This document shows, piece after piece, positions 55,472 through 64,000 of a stretch of 64,000 bases of DNA. The stretch lies in contig CM043942.1 in assembly GCA_014529385.2 (NCBI GenBank), positions 55,863,340 through 55,927,339 of the forward strand, given 5' to 3'. Origin of the DNA: Adiantum capillus-veneris. Lineage: Eukaryota > Streptophyta > Polypodiopsida > Polypodiales > Pteridaceae. A program made the translations under genes and the position numbers. The notes under the pieces are model-generated. The model saw only the letters and a list, made by a program, of their open reading frames with translations. It made no database searches and was not told the DNA's origin. Each line of letters begins with the position of its first letter. Position 1 is the stretch's first letter.

Positions 55472-57827
55472 TGCTCGGGCTGCTTTGAAACGTATCGGCA
55501 ATGATCAAGCAAACACAACTATATATTTAAGAAAGAGAGAGAAAGGGGGAGGGGGTGCTTGTTGCATTAATACCTTCTTACAAATCTGTCATGACAAATC
55601 AAAGTGAGATTAGTACTTGTTCAACATAGCTTGCGTAAATTTCACCACAACACATCACTAGAAAAGCCACCCCAATCACTGTCTTAAGGCCAGGGGAGTC
55701 CTCTCCACCCTGTCGTCCTCTTACAGTATGTGGGATTTATGGCTAGATTGATGACAACACCAGAGACAAGCTATCAAGAACTTAAAAAAAACCAAGACAC
55801 TTACGCATCATTGTTGTCCATTACTTCCCGTTGGAAAGGAGACAAAATATCCAAGATTAGTCCAAATCCACCCTCCTTGATTCAGCGAATGTTGGGCTTA
55901 CACTAGTAGGAGAAATGATAGATTTCCTACTCTCAATTGAATGATCACTCTCTCTCTTACAGTGGCATAGATTTCCCTTGCTAATCCCCTATTACAACAC
56001 ATGCACATGCATAAGACAATGAGCTTCCACTCAAGAGCTCCTTCTAGAGAGGTTGAGCTTGGCTTCTCAAGCTATAGCATAGTGCTCTTGCTTATGGCTT
56101 CCCCTTTTATGCTAGCTACACCCTCCTTTTATAGCAATTTTGAAGGCTAGGGTTACTCCTCTAACCATGGTTGAGTTAGATTTTCAGCAATTTATCTAAT
56201 TTCTTTTGCTTGGAATTATCAAGAAGTTGGTGGGGAAAGAGAGAGGAGAGAAATGGAGGTGATAGGACTTTTCATAGTGGGTTAGTGTTAGTAGAGTTAG
56301 TATTAATTTACAAATGGAATTGAATATTTACAATGGGAGTATCCATGTAGGATACAAATAAGGAAGAAAAACTCTTAAGAGGTAAGAAAAGGTGGATTTC
56401 TTACAAGGTTGATGCTCCAAGTGTCTTGAGTAGGGCCAATTTTGACGTTTGTTGACGGTCCACTAGCTTTGACGGTACATTTTTTCTCCACTCTTGACCT
56501 TCCTTGAGAGACAAGGTAATTGAAGCTGAGTAATCAACCACCATGATGCTATCTTTTAAGAGAAGAGGCTGAATTTTGTGGTTTTTTGATAGATATGGGT
56601 AATTTGGAGGAGGAAAAATGAGACTAGGTGGTCAATTTTGGAATGGAATTGTGTGTGGGAGGTATGAGTTCACCATGGTTTCTCTTATTCTTCAAGGTTG
56701 AGGAGAAGGTGAGTAGTGTGCAGAGAGGAGTGGTGAGAGAGATGGGGATGATGAGTGGAGAAGTGTGTGTGAAAGAGGAAAATGATAAAGTGGAAGAGAG
56801 AGTGTGGCTGCATAGCATGGGAAAACTGGGGTCCACTAAAAAAATCATAGCTCACAGCTGGTAGCTCCAAAAATCATGAAAAAATTTGGGGTGATTATTT
56901 AGAGCGTGGGCTACATTTTCTCTTTTGACCACCGCTCCAAATTCGGAGTGGAGATAGGTGCCAAAATTCTCACCAAAAAGCCTGTTTTTTATGCCTGCAA
57001 AAGTCTTTTAGTGGTCCCCTCCTTTGTTGAATTTGTACAATGCATCCAAGAGTGAGCCCCTCCTTTGTCATATTATAATACAAAGCATTCAAGTTGCCCT
57101 TGACCCATGCATGGAGGAGGATTATTGGTGAAATAAGAAATATATACATGGTGGGACTAGTGTATGGACTATTCATGGACTTTAGCTCAATGAGCACATG
57201 GTGTTAGAATAATGAGTAAAAATAATAATAAAAATATGGAGTTATGGATATGGAAAGATATTGGAATCATATGATATGGTCCCTCCTTGAATTATTTTGG
57301 GTGAAAGAGGAAAAGGTATGCAAGTAAATAATATAATAAAAGTAACCAATGAGTAGAAATCAATTTTTTGTTTTCACGAGGGTGAGGGTGAAAATGTGGG
57401 AGTGATTTGTACAAAGGAAAAATATGAGGTTAGAGTATGTACATATTGGCAAAAAAAAATAATATAATTATGGTGTAAGAGGATGAAAGAAGGTGTACAT
57501 AGGTTTAATAAAACACACACCTAAGTAGAAATATTTAAATAAAATACCAAAATAATTATTAAAAATCCCTATATTTAGGCCATATATACAATGAAATATT
57601 TACACACAAAGAGGCCATAATATACTTTTATTTTTTTTATTTTTTTTGGCTCACCTAGCCCAGTGACTAGCTAGCTGAGGGTTTTTAAGAAGATATGGGA
57701 AAAGTCCCGTGACTCACGCACGCCTATGTACAGTGAAATGGTAGGGATAGCCACAGTGTTTGGGTGATTTTGGTAGGGTGAGGTAACTCACTGTGGCAAT
57801 TACAAAGAGCCGAAAAAACGGCTATCA
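55167..57827 (-). repeat. D-family LTR between CCAG repeats (looks like a solo LTR)
   Basis: A full-length LTR in - orientation, starting TGAGGCGG and ending GGCTATCA on +. CCAG lies on both sides (55,163-55,166 and 57,828-57,831), as expected for a solo LTR left by recombination. It is nearly identical to 43,986-46,645. TATA box at 56,125-56,134 on -. Reading the two blocks together, it could also be the displaced 5' LTR of D. Confidence 0.8.
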
Positions 57828-57845
57828 CCAGCAACGCATTGTTTT

Positions 57846-57956
57846 ATGTTTGGTGTAGAAAGACTTAGAGAAATACTGGCATCACCCAATCCAATTATAC
57901 TTCCAATCATCAATTATGGAACTTCTTTTGATGTTCACGTTTTCATTTTGTTTTGA
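57846..57956 (+). CDS. Small leader ORF 1 of element G
   Basis: ATG at 57,846, 36 codons, TGA at 57,954-57,956. The product begins MFGVERLREIL and ends SFDVHVFILF. I recognise no family. The C-terminal 26 residues align with the partial ORF at 1-81 of element A and with the next ORF downstream. The D LTR insertion lies 18 bases upstream; an in-frame stop is present before the insertion point, so the ATG at 57,846 is a credible start. Confidence 0.5.
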   Translation: MFGVERLREILASPNPIILPIINYGTSFDVHVFILF

Positions 57957-58039
57957 AGGCAGGAACAAGGAGTGGTGAAGGGGTGCTCAAGGGCCATATG
58001 AAGGAATGAGGTCTTCAAACCAACAACGAGGAGTAGCAC

Positions 58040-58252
58040 ATGAATCACGATCAAAACAATGAACCTTTTAGGCCTATTGCTCGGCAATCCATTCATATAA
58101 TCATTGCAACTAAGTTTAGGTTTCAATCTATCATAAGGAGGATATTTGGATCCACTCGCCTCAATGAAATCAATGCTTCAATTAATCCATTTATTCTACC
58201 TATGATAAAGTATGAATTAACAATGGATGTGTACATCTTCATTTTAATGTAA
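58040..58252 (+). CDS. Small leader ORF 2 of element G
   Basis: The ATG at 58,040 opens 70 codons, ending 86 bases before the gag ATG. The second half, FGSTRLNEIN followed by INPFILPMIKY and DVYIFILM, matches leader ORF 1 residue for residue at many places. The two are a tandem duplication of a short coding unit. The first half is basic and Ile-rich, with no clear transmembrane or signal segment. Function unknown. It could act as a regulatory upstream ORF or a small accessory protein. Confidence 0.5.
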   Translation: MNHDQNNEPFRPIARQSIHIIIATKFRFQSIIRRIFGSTRLNEINASINPFILPMIKYELTMDVYIFILM

Positions 58253-58338
58253 TCAGATTTATAGTGTTAATAATCTTGTGCGGGCCGTAAGAGAAAAGTT
58301 TCTTTTAAAAAAAAGAGATTTCAAAAAGTCTAAACAAA

Positions 58339-60246
58339 ATGTCAAGTTCTTTTCCCACGTTCTATGCAAGAAGTGGGGAAGATGCGCAAGAGTTTCTTGA
58401 CAACTTGGAGATGGCACATCTCATATCCAGGAGAGATGAAGAGGAAGTAAAGCTACGAGCCTTCCCGTTGGTTCTAAAAGCAGAAGCTAAAGCATGGTAT
58501 GAGACCTTGAAACCCCAAGTCAAGTCCAATTGGGAGAGACTGCGAGCAAGCTTCCTCTCCAAGTTCGGGCAAGGTGATACTTCTGAAGGACTATGGAAAT
58601 GTCTTATTGGACATAAGCAGGTATCACTTGAAGACTATCCCTCTTATGAAGCAACCTTTGTCAATCTATGGGGTAGGTGGGAGGCTACATTAGAAAATCA
58701 TGGTGGTGCACCTAACTTTCTAAAAAAAAAGAGATTCATGGTTGGTTTGTATCCACTTTTAAAGGCTAAAGTAGAGCTAAAATTCCCATCCACCTTCGAA
58801 GAAGCACGTGAGGTAGCCATCATCAAGTTTAGAAAACTACACTTCCAAGCACATAGAGCAAGGGGTTTAAATGAAGTGAGTGAGAGGGAGTCTTCACAAA
58901 CCATGGAAGCACCAATTAGGGCCCCTCTTGCACAATCTTCACAAATAGGAGATAACTCTCAACAAGAGGCTTTACAAAGGCTGACTCAACAGCTTGAGAA
59001 CCTCACTCTGAATCTAGTACAAGGCCTACCTCAACAACGACAACCAAGAGAAGGGAATCGCAATCAACGAAGACAAGCTCAAGAGTTGCGATGTTGGAAT
59101 TGCAATGAAATGGACCATGGCATGTACAATTGTCCACATCCAAGGCGACTTCCGGGAGACATATATCCCCCCAGACCGCCTCCTCTCACTGTGCAGCAAG
59201 AACAAGCTCAAGGCCCACAAATCCTTCGTCGACCACCACCACCAACAAATATACCTCCCGTCCCACATGAGGAGGAAGAAAGAGGAGTCAACATCATCAA
59301 GCTAGAAGAGGTAATAGATGAGCATACTCTAAACTTTGATGTTATGCCGGCAGAAAAACGCACAAGAGCACATGATAAGGATGAAGACATGAGAAGTGAA
59401 GGAACAAATTCAGCCAGAGGGGACAAGAAGAAGAAGTCAAAGATGGAAGAAGCTGAAAGTAGCAGGAAGAAAAGATCAAGGCGAAGGGAAATTGGTATCA
59501 AAGACTTCCCATTGGGAAAGGATCTAGAGCCCTACAACATCCTGGAGGATTTACAAACCCAAAAGCCAAACATTTCATGGCCTCAGCTTCTACACCTATC
59601 AGCCAAAGTAAGAAGGCAATGGCCAAAGTTGGTAAGTACAAGAATTCCAAAAAAGAAAGCAAATCTTTCCATTAAGGTTGTGGCCTCAAAGCTACAAAAA
59701 GATGTGGAACCCATTGTGGATGCTTACATAAGGGGTAAAAAGGTGTCTAATGTATATGTTGATGGTGGAGCTCAAATGTGTGTGATCACGGAAAAATCAA
59801 TGAACAGGTTAGGGCTTGAAATTACAAAGTCCTCTAATTGTCAAGCTAGGCTAGCCAACAAATCAAGTGTGAAGTGTTTGGGGATCATTGAAAATGTAAA
59901 AGTCTCTGTATGTAACATAGATGCACGAGTGGATATGTATGTCATGCCAGCTAAGGGGGAGGGCTATCCCATCATCCTAGGGAGGCCTTGGCTCATTGCT
60001 GTGAATGCAGATCAAAAATGGGGAAGTGGTCGTTTGATTCTTAAGAAGGGTCAACCGGTGGTGTATGATTGGCGAGAAGGAAAGCAACTAGATATCAACT
60101 ATGAAACCACGGTAGATGAAGAGAGCGAGGAGGAGAGTCCTTACTCAAGTGATGAGGAAGCATCAACCAGTGCATCAACCAGTGAAGAGGAGTCTTCTTT
60201 GGAGGTAATGGGAATTTCAACGCCAACACTCAAGATGTTCCAGTAG
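58339..60246 (+). CDS. gag-pro: Gag and aspartic protease, element G
   Basis: ATG at 58,339 opens 635 codons. The Gag core spans about residues 10-165 (A-K-A-W-Y, then KKKRFMVGLYP). A Gln-rich stretch and the CCHC knuckle CWNCNEMDHGMYNC (252-265) follow, then Pro-rich and Lys/Arg-rich linkers. The protease has VYVDGGAQ (D475) and ILGRPWL, then an acidic tail. TAG at 60,244-60,246 ends the frame. Pol lies in the -1 frame, open from 60,186, so the two overlap by about 60 bases. In D the corresponding junction is a single frame, so either an indel near 60,210 broke G or a shift is used; no classic slippery heptamer is visible. Confidence 0.88.
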   Translation: MSSSFPTFYARSGEDAQEFLDNLEMAHLISRRDEEEVKLRAFPLVLKAEAKAWYETLKPQVKSNWERLRASFLSKFGQGDTSEGLWKCLIGHKQVSLEDYPSYEATFVNLWGRWEATLENHGGAPNFLKKKRFMVGLYPLLKAKVELKFPSTFEEAREVAIIKFRKLHFQAHRARGLNEVSERESSQTMEAPIRAPLAQSSQIGDNSQQEALQRLTQQLENLTLNLVQGLPQQRQPREGNRNQRRQAQELRCWNCNEMDHGMYNCPHPRRLPGDIYPPRPPPLTVQQEQAQGPQILRRPPPPTNIPPVPHEEEERGVNIIKLEEVIDEHTLNFDVMPAEKRTRAHDKDEDMRSEGTNSARGDKKKKSKMEEAESSRKKRSRRREIGIKDFPLGKDLEPYNILEDLQTQKPNISWPQLLHLSAKVRRQWPKLVSTRIPKKKANLSIKVVASKLQKDVEPIVDAYIRGKKVSNVYVDGGAQMCVITEKSMNRLGLEITKSSNCQARLANKSSVKCLGIIENVKVSVCNIDARVDMYVMPAKGEGYPIILGRPWLIAVNADQKWGSGRLILKKGQPVVYDWREGKQLDINYETTVDEESEEESPYSSDEEASTSASTSEEESSLEVMGISTPTLKMFQ

Positions 60247-60317
60247 AAGAAAAGCCAACAGACAATCACACACGAGGGGATGAAAGATGCCACCACCTTG
60301 AAGAAGGATTTGAGAAG

Positions 60318-63300
60318 ATGCTTGCAAAAGATCTTACTTGTGAGGAGAAGAGGTCCTACATCAATATGTTAAGGAGGTATCCCAATTTGTTTATCACTGA
60401 CTACTCACAAATAAGAGGTGTAGATATAATAGAGCATCGAATTGAATTGAAACCAGGGACCAAACCCGTGGCTCAAAAGTTAAGGCGACTAGGATCTGTG
60501 CAACAAAAGGCTCTCCTACAAGAAGTGAATCGACTCTTGAAGGCTGGCTTCATCTATCCAGTATCCAACTCCGAATGGGTATCACCTATTGTAGTCACTC
60601 CCAAGAAGAATGGTAAGTGGAGGGTCTGCGTGGATTACAAACCCCTCAACGCTGCGACAAAGAGGGACCACTTCCCTCTCCCTTTCCAAGATGAAATTTT
60701 GAATGAAGTAGCAGGTCACGAATGCTACACTGTGTGTGATGGGTATTCAGGATATTTTCAAATTAGAATAGCAGAAGAGGACCAACCAAAAACCACCTTC
60801 ATCACACCTTGGGGATGTTTTGCATTCAGAGTAATGCCTTTTGGGCTCACCAATGCTCCTAGCACCTTCATGAGATTCACAATATTTGTATTTCAACCAT
60901 TCTTTGGAAAATCTATAAGAGTCTTTATGGATGATTTCTGTATTTATAGTTGTAGATCACTTCACTGCCAAAAGGTTGAAGAGGGTCTTAAGAGGCTCCA
61001 TCAATTTGGGGGACAACGCAACCCAGAGAAGTGTCATATCGGTGAATCTCAGGTGGTTTTGCTAGGCCATGTGGTTTTTTCACAAGGAATTCAAGTGGAT
61101 CCCTCTAAAGTAGAGGCCCTTTTGTCATTATCTCCACCAACAACAACTAAGGAGCTAATGACCTTCAACCACAAAGTGAGGTACATGTCTCGCTTCATCC
61201 ATCTCCTAGTAGAATCCATCGCCCCTTTGCATAGGTTGGCAAGCCAATCTACATTTGAATGGGGGAGGGAACATGCAAAATGTTTTGAGAAAGTGAAGGG
61301 CATTCTTAGCTCTCTCCCAATCCTAATGCCACCAGATCCAAAGGAGACCTACTATGTCACTCCAAGTGTAGGTTTCGAAGCAATTGGTGTTGTTTTGATG
61401 CAAAAAGATCCTAAAACATCATACATGAGGCCGATCTATTTTGCAAGCAAGGTGATGACTCCGGCCGAGAAGGGATACACTGAAATGGAGAAAGTGGTCT
61501 TTGCAATCTTGTTTGCGGTAAGGAAGTTTCGATCGTATCTTCTCCCTGTGCCATTTGTTTTTCTCACCTTAGAGCACAATCTACCATATGTAGTACAACA
61601 CATGAGCCTCTCATCTAGAATAGAAAAGTGGGTGCTTGAACTCCAAGAATTTGAATACACTTTCCTTGTAGAAGATAGCACAAGAGCAGGACTTGCAGAC
61701 ATTCTCACCTACAAAGTGAGAGAAAGGGAAGGATCACGACTACAAAGAGAGGAAGGCTCAAAACAGTTCAAAGTGAAGGAGATTGATAATGCCCATACTT
61801 TATGCTTTGACGGAGCTTATCAACGCCAACAAGACAAAGCAGCAGGGGGAATCATCATTTTGAACCCACAAAAGGAGGTAATGGTTAGAAAAGGTATCAC
61901 TCTACCCAGTGTTCACTCTAACAATGAGGCTGAGTATGCTGCTCTAACCCTTGGGTTAGAAGAATGCAAAGAATTAGGCATACAAAGACTTATTATAAAA
62001 GGTGATTCTTTGCTAGTGGTCAGGCAAATCCAAGGGACTTGGAGGTGCAAGAATCGTACATTGTTTGAGTGGCTTAGTAGTGTAAGAGCTTTGATGAAGG
62101 GTTTTAAAGCAACACAGGTACAACACATTGTGAGAACTCATAACAAGGAAGCAGACTTACTCGCAAATGAAAAGCTTCAAATGGCGGTAGGAGGTGTGAA
62201 ACTATATGAACCCAAATATCAAGGTCAAGAGGAGCTAAAAGACATTATCTTCTTTCTACAAGCAGGTGAGTGTCCCAAACACTTAGACAAGGTGCAAAGA
62301 CATAGACTAGTTAAGAAGGCCACACCTTACCAGTTGATCGGGGATGATTTATATCACAAAGGGAAAGATTTGGTCTTGAGGAGAGTACCAGGTGTGCAAG
62401 AGATAGAGAAAATTCTTCTTTCATGTCATGATGATGTCTGTGGTGGTCACTTTTCTCAAGATATTACAAGTAGGAAGATTTTACAAGTAGGGTTTATTTG
62501 GCCGAGCTTACATCGTGATGTCCAATATTGGTGTAAGGCATGTAAGCCATGCCAAATTGCTGGGGATAGACGACTAACATATGAGCCTCGAGTCCCAATA
62601 ATATCTAATGGCCCTTTTGAAAAGTGGGGTGTGGATGCAATAGGTCCCCTACCTCGTACTTCTACAGGGAAGGTTTTCATCATCATGGGTGTTGACTACA
62701 TGACACGATGGGCGGAAGCAACAAGCACAACCCGAATCACAGCTGAAGAGGTATCAAAGTTTATTTTTGATCATATTTGTAGTAGGTTTGGAACACCCCT
62801 AGAAATCTTATCAGATCGAGGCCCGGGTTTTAGGGCTGACCTTCTGAATGATCTCTTGAGGAGGTTAAAAGTGAAACACCTACATTCCACACCCTACTAT
62901 CCTCAATGCAATGGATTGGTGGAAAAAGTGAATGGAATGATTTGTAAGATCATTTCTAAGCAGGTTGTGGACCGGCCTAATGATTGGGATCGCCATTTGA
63001 CGGCTGCTCTTTGGGCGTATAGGACATCTTTCAAGGTATCTACCCAATTCACCCCTTTTCATCTAGTTTATGGACAGGAGACACTTCTCCCCATTGAGGT
63101 AGAGCTCTCAAGCTTGCGCGTTCTTTCAAGAGTGGAAAAAAAACCTAAAGAGGTTCTACATGAAAGGATCTTAGATCTCCAACGACTTGAGCTAGATAGA
63201 GAAGAGTCCATTGATCACTACATCACCAAAGCGACAAGCCAAAGGGATAAAATCAACAAGAAGCTCAAGGGGAAAGGATTGAAAGAAGGTATGTTGGTTC

Positions 63301-63653
63301 TTTGCTATGATAACCGACTTGATACTCGACTTGACAAAAAGTTTTTGCAAAGATGGGAGGGACCTTTCATGATAAAAACAAAGTTTGGGAATGGTAGTTA
63401 CAGATTAGCAGATTTATCAGAAAAACTCCACAAGACCAGAGTCAATGGATGGAGATTAAAGCCCTACTTTCAATGTATCAATCCGTTGATAGGCAGTCAT
63501 CTGCCTACATCGTCTAAGTTCCAAATTGACATGGCTCCCTTCGGCTTGGCAAATGCTCCACCTATTTTTAAAGCTTTGATGTGCAAAGAAGAACCAGCCT
63601 TGGAATCTGAACATACCCAAGGCAACCCTCCCATCTCCGATTTATGGGAATGA
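60318..63653 (+). CDS. pol: RT, dual RNase H and integrase, element G
   Basis: About 1,111 open codons. RT has WVSPIVVTPKKNGKWR, CDGYSGYFQI (D141) and FMDDF (203-207). The first RNase H (about 340-460) reads YYVTPSVGFEAIG and LTLEHNL, so Asp at both catalytic sites is replaced. The second RNase H (about 490-620) keeps CFDGAY (D498), NNEAEY (E537), KGDSLL (D563) and KEADLLA (D613). Integrase has H704, H711, C739, C742 and the triad D773, D833, E869, then WEGPFMIK and VNGWRLKPYF without a chromodomain. The Met at 60,318 is probably internal; the frame is open from 60,186. It looks the most complete pol in the window. Confidence 0.92.
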   Translation: MLAKDLTCEEKRSYINMLRRYPNLFITDYSQIRGVDIIEHRIELKPGTKPVAQKLRRLGSVQQKALLQEVNRLLKAGFIYPVSNSEWVSPIVVTPKKNGKWRVCVDYKPLNAATKRDHFPLPFQDEILNEVAGHECYTVCDGYSGYFQIRIAEEDQPKTTFITPWGCFAFRVMPFGLTNAPSTFMRFTIFVFQPFFGKSIRVFMDDFCIYSCRSLHCQKVEEGLKRLHQFGGQRNPEKCHIGESQVVLLGHVVFSQGIQVDPSKVEALLSLSPPTTTKELMTFNHKVRYMSRFIHLLVESIAPLHRLASQSTFEWGREHAKCFEKVKGILSSLPILMPPDPKETYYVTPSVGFEAIGVVLMQKDPKTSYMRPIYFASKVMTPAEKGYTEMEKVVFAILFAVRKFRSYLLPVPFVFLTLEHNLPYVVQHMSLSSRIEKWVLELQEFEYTFLVEDSTRAGLADILTYKVREREGSRLQREEGSKQFKVKEIDNAHTLCFDGAYQRQQDKAAGGIIILNPQKEVMVRKGITLPSVHSNNEAEYAALTLGLEECKELGIQRLIIKGDSLLVVRQIQGTWRCKNRTLFEWLSSVRALMKGFKATQVQHIVRTHNKEADLLANEKLQMAVGGVKLYEPKYQGQEELKDIIFFLQAGECPKHLDKVQRHRLVKKATPYQLIGDDLYHKGKDLVLRRVPGVQEIEKILLSCHDDVCGGHFSQDITSRKILQVGFIWPSLHRDVQYWCKACKPCQIAGDRRLTYEPRVPIISNGPFEKWGVDAIGPLPRTSTGKVFIIMGVDYMTRWAEATSTTRITAEEVSKFIFDHICSRFGTPLEILSDRGPGFRADLLNDLLRRLKVKHLHSTPYYPQCNGLVEKVNGMICKIISKQVVDRPNDWDRHLTAALWAYRTSFKVSTQFTPFHLVYGQETLLPIEVELSSLRVLSRVEKKPKEVLHERILDLQRLELDREESIDHYITKATSQRDKINKKLKGKGLKEGMLVLCYDNRLDTRLDKKFLQRWEGPFMIKTKFGNGSYRLADLSEKLHKTRVNGWRLKPYFQCINPLIGSHLPTSSKFQIDMAPFGLANAPPIFKALMCKEEPALESEHTQGNPPISDLWE

Positions 63654-63815
63654 GGTAATGAAAAGCAGGTCTAATGGAGTAAAAGAGTGCATGACACTCC
63701 TCCTATTGAAAAAAAAAAAGTGGAAAAGGAAAAATGACAAAAAAAAAAGAAGAAAAAGAAGCAACACCGTCCTCCTAAAGATATGAATGTCTCTAGGCTT
63801 GGGGGAGGGCTAATA
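63654..63815 (+). promoter_or_regulatory. A-rich spacer and polypurine tract of element G
   Basis: An A/AG-rich stretch (63,705-63,760) is followed by GGGGGAGGGCTAA at 63,801-63,813, the same tract as in the D family, just before the 3' LTR. Confidence 0.75.
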
Positions 63816-64000
63816 TGAGTGGCATAAAATGGTAACCATCTTTTTGCAGCATTTGTCAGCCTACTCAACGTCCTCTTCCTCATATGTGTATATATTTTTC
63901 TACGCTATTAAGTTATCTAGAGTAAATTCCCCCTCTTCGTTTAACCTTTGTGGTGACACATACATTATACTCTTCCCAAAAATGTCACCTTAGTCATATA
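63816..64000 (+). repeat. Start of the 3' LTR of element G
   Basis: TGAGTGGCATAAAATGG begins two bases after the tract and matches 42,717 and 53,898 for about 130 bases (to about 63,946). After AACCTT the sequence departs from those copies. The window ends inside it. Confidence 0.75.

Noticed and set aside
43986-57827. Element D as an element with true 5.2-kb LTRs
   Set aside because: The block contains parts of E and G with their own ends and target duplications, and no primer-binding site adjoins the inner edge at 52,648. D-family LTR ends are independently fixed at 2.7 kb by copy C.

Overview
This is a nuclear window from a land plant with a repeat-rich, probably large genome. I cannot name the species. 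The evidence is plant-type Ty3/gypsy elements of the dual-RNase H (Tat-like) kind, a Ty1/copia fragment, primer-binding sites for plant initiator-Met and Asp tRNAs, and fragments of an ANP/NPK1-type MAPKKK and a DBP2-type DEAD-box helicase. I see no intact host gene. Almost everything is LTR retrotransposon, much of it nested.

Layout. (1) 1-6,685, element A: a decayed Tat-like gypsy element on + with its 3' LTR. (2) 6,686-10,030: an AT-rich array with repeats inside repeats. (3) 10,031-10,672: a Ty1/copia fragment on -, then a 200-base assembly gap. (4) 10,873-19,388, elements B and C: two rearranged copies of one gypsy family (the D family) ending in a 2.7-kb LTR. (5) 19,389-21,470: unassigned, with one perfect hairpin. 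(6) 21,471-30,365, element I: an LTR element on - whose left LTR was split by element H (21,715-28,442). H carries a dead protein-kinase fragment where gag-pol would be expected. (7) 30,380-42,063, element E: a gag-protease element on - with no RT or integrase, a long leader holding a palindrome array, and a DEAD-box helicase fragment next to its 3' LTR. (8) 42,717-57,827: a G-type LTR invaded by element D (on -, gag-pol with one nonsense codon), followed by a second near-identical copy of a 5.18-kb block. (9) 57,828-64,000, element G: a largely open Tat-like gypsy element on +.

How the parts work together. Elements A, D and G have the order leader ORF, gag with a CCHC knuckle, protease, RT, degenerate RNase H, second (archaeal-type) RNase H, integrase. 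In all visible copies the first RNase H has lost catalytic Asp residues and the second keeps its acidic residues. E and H look like passengers that would need proteins from other elements, and each has picked up host coding sequence without introns.

Most notable signals: seven copies of a 24-bp palindrome in the E leader, the two captured host genes, a small conserved ORF just upstream of gag in A and G (duplicated in G, possibly related to a longer ORF in D), and the 5.18-kb duplication, which may be a haplotype join rather than a real structure.
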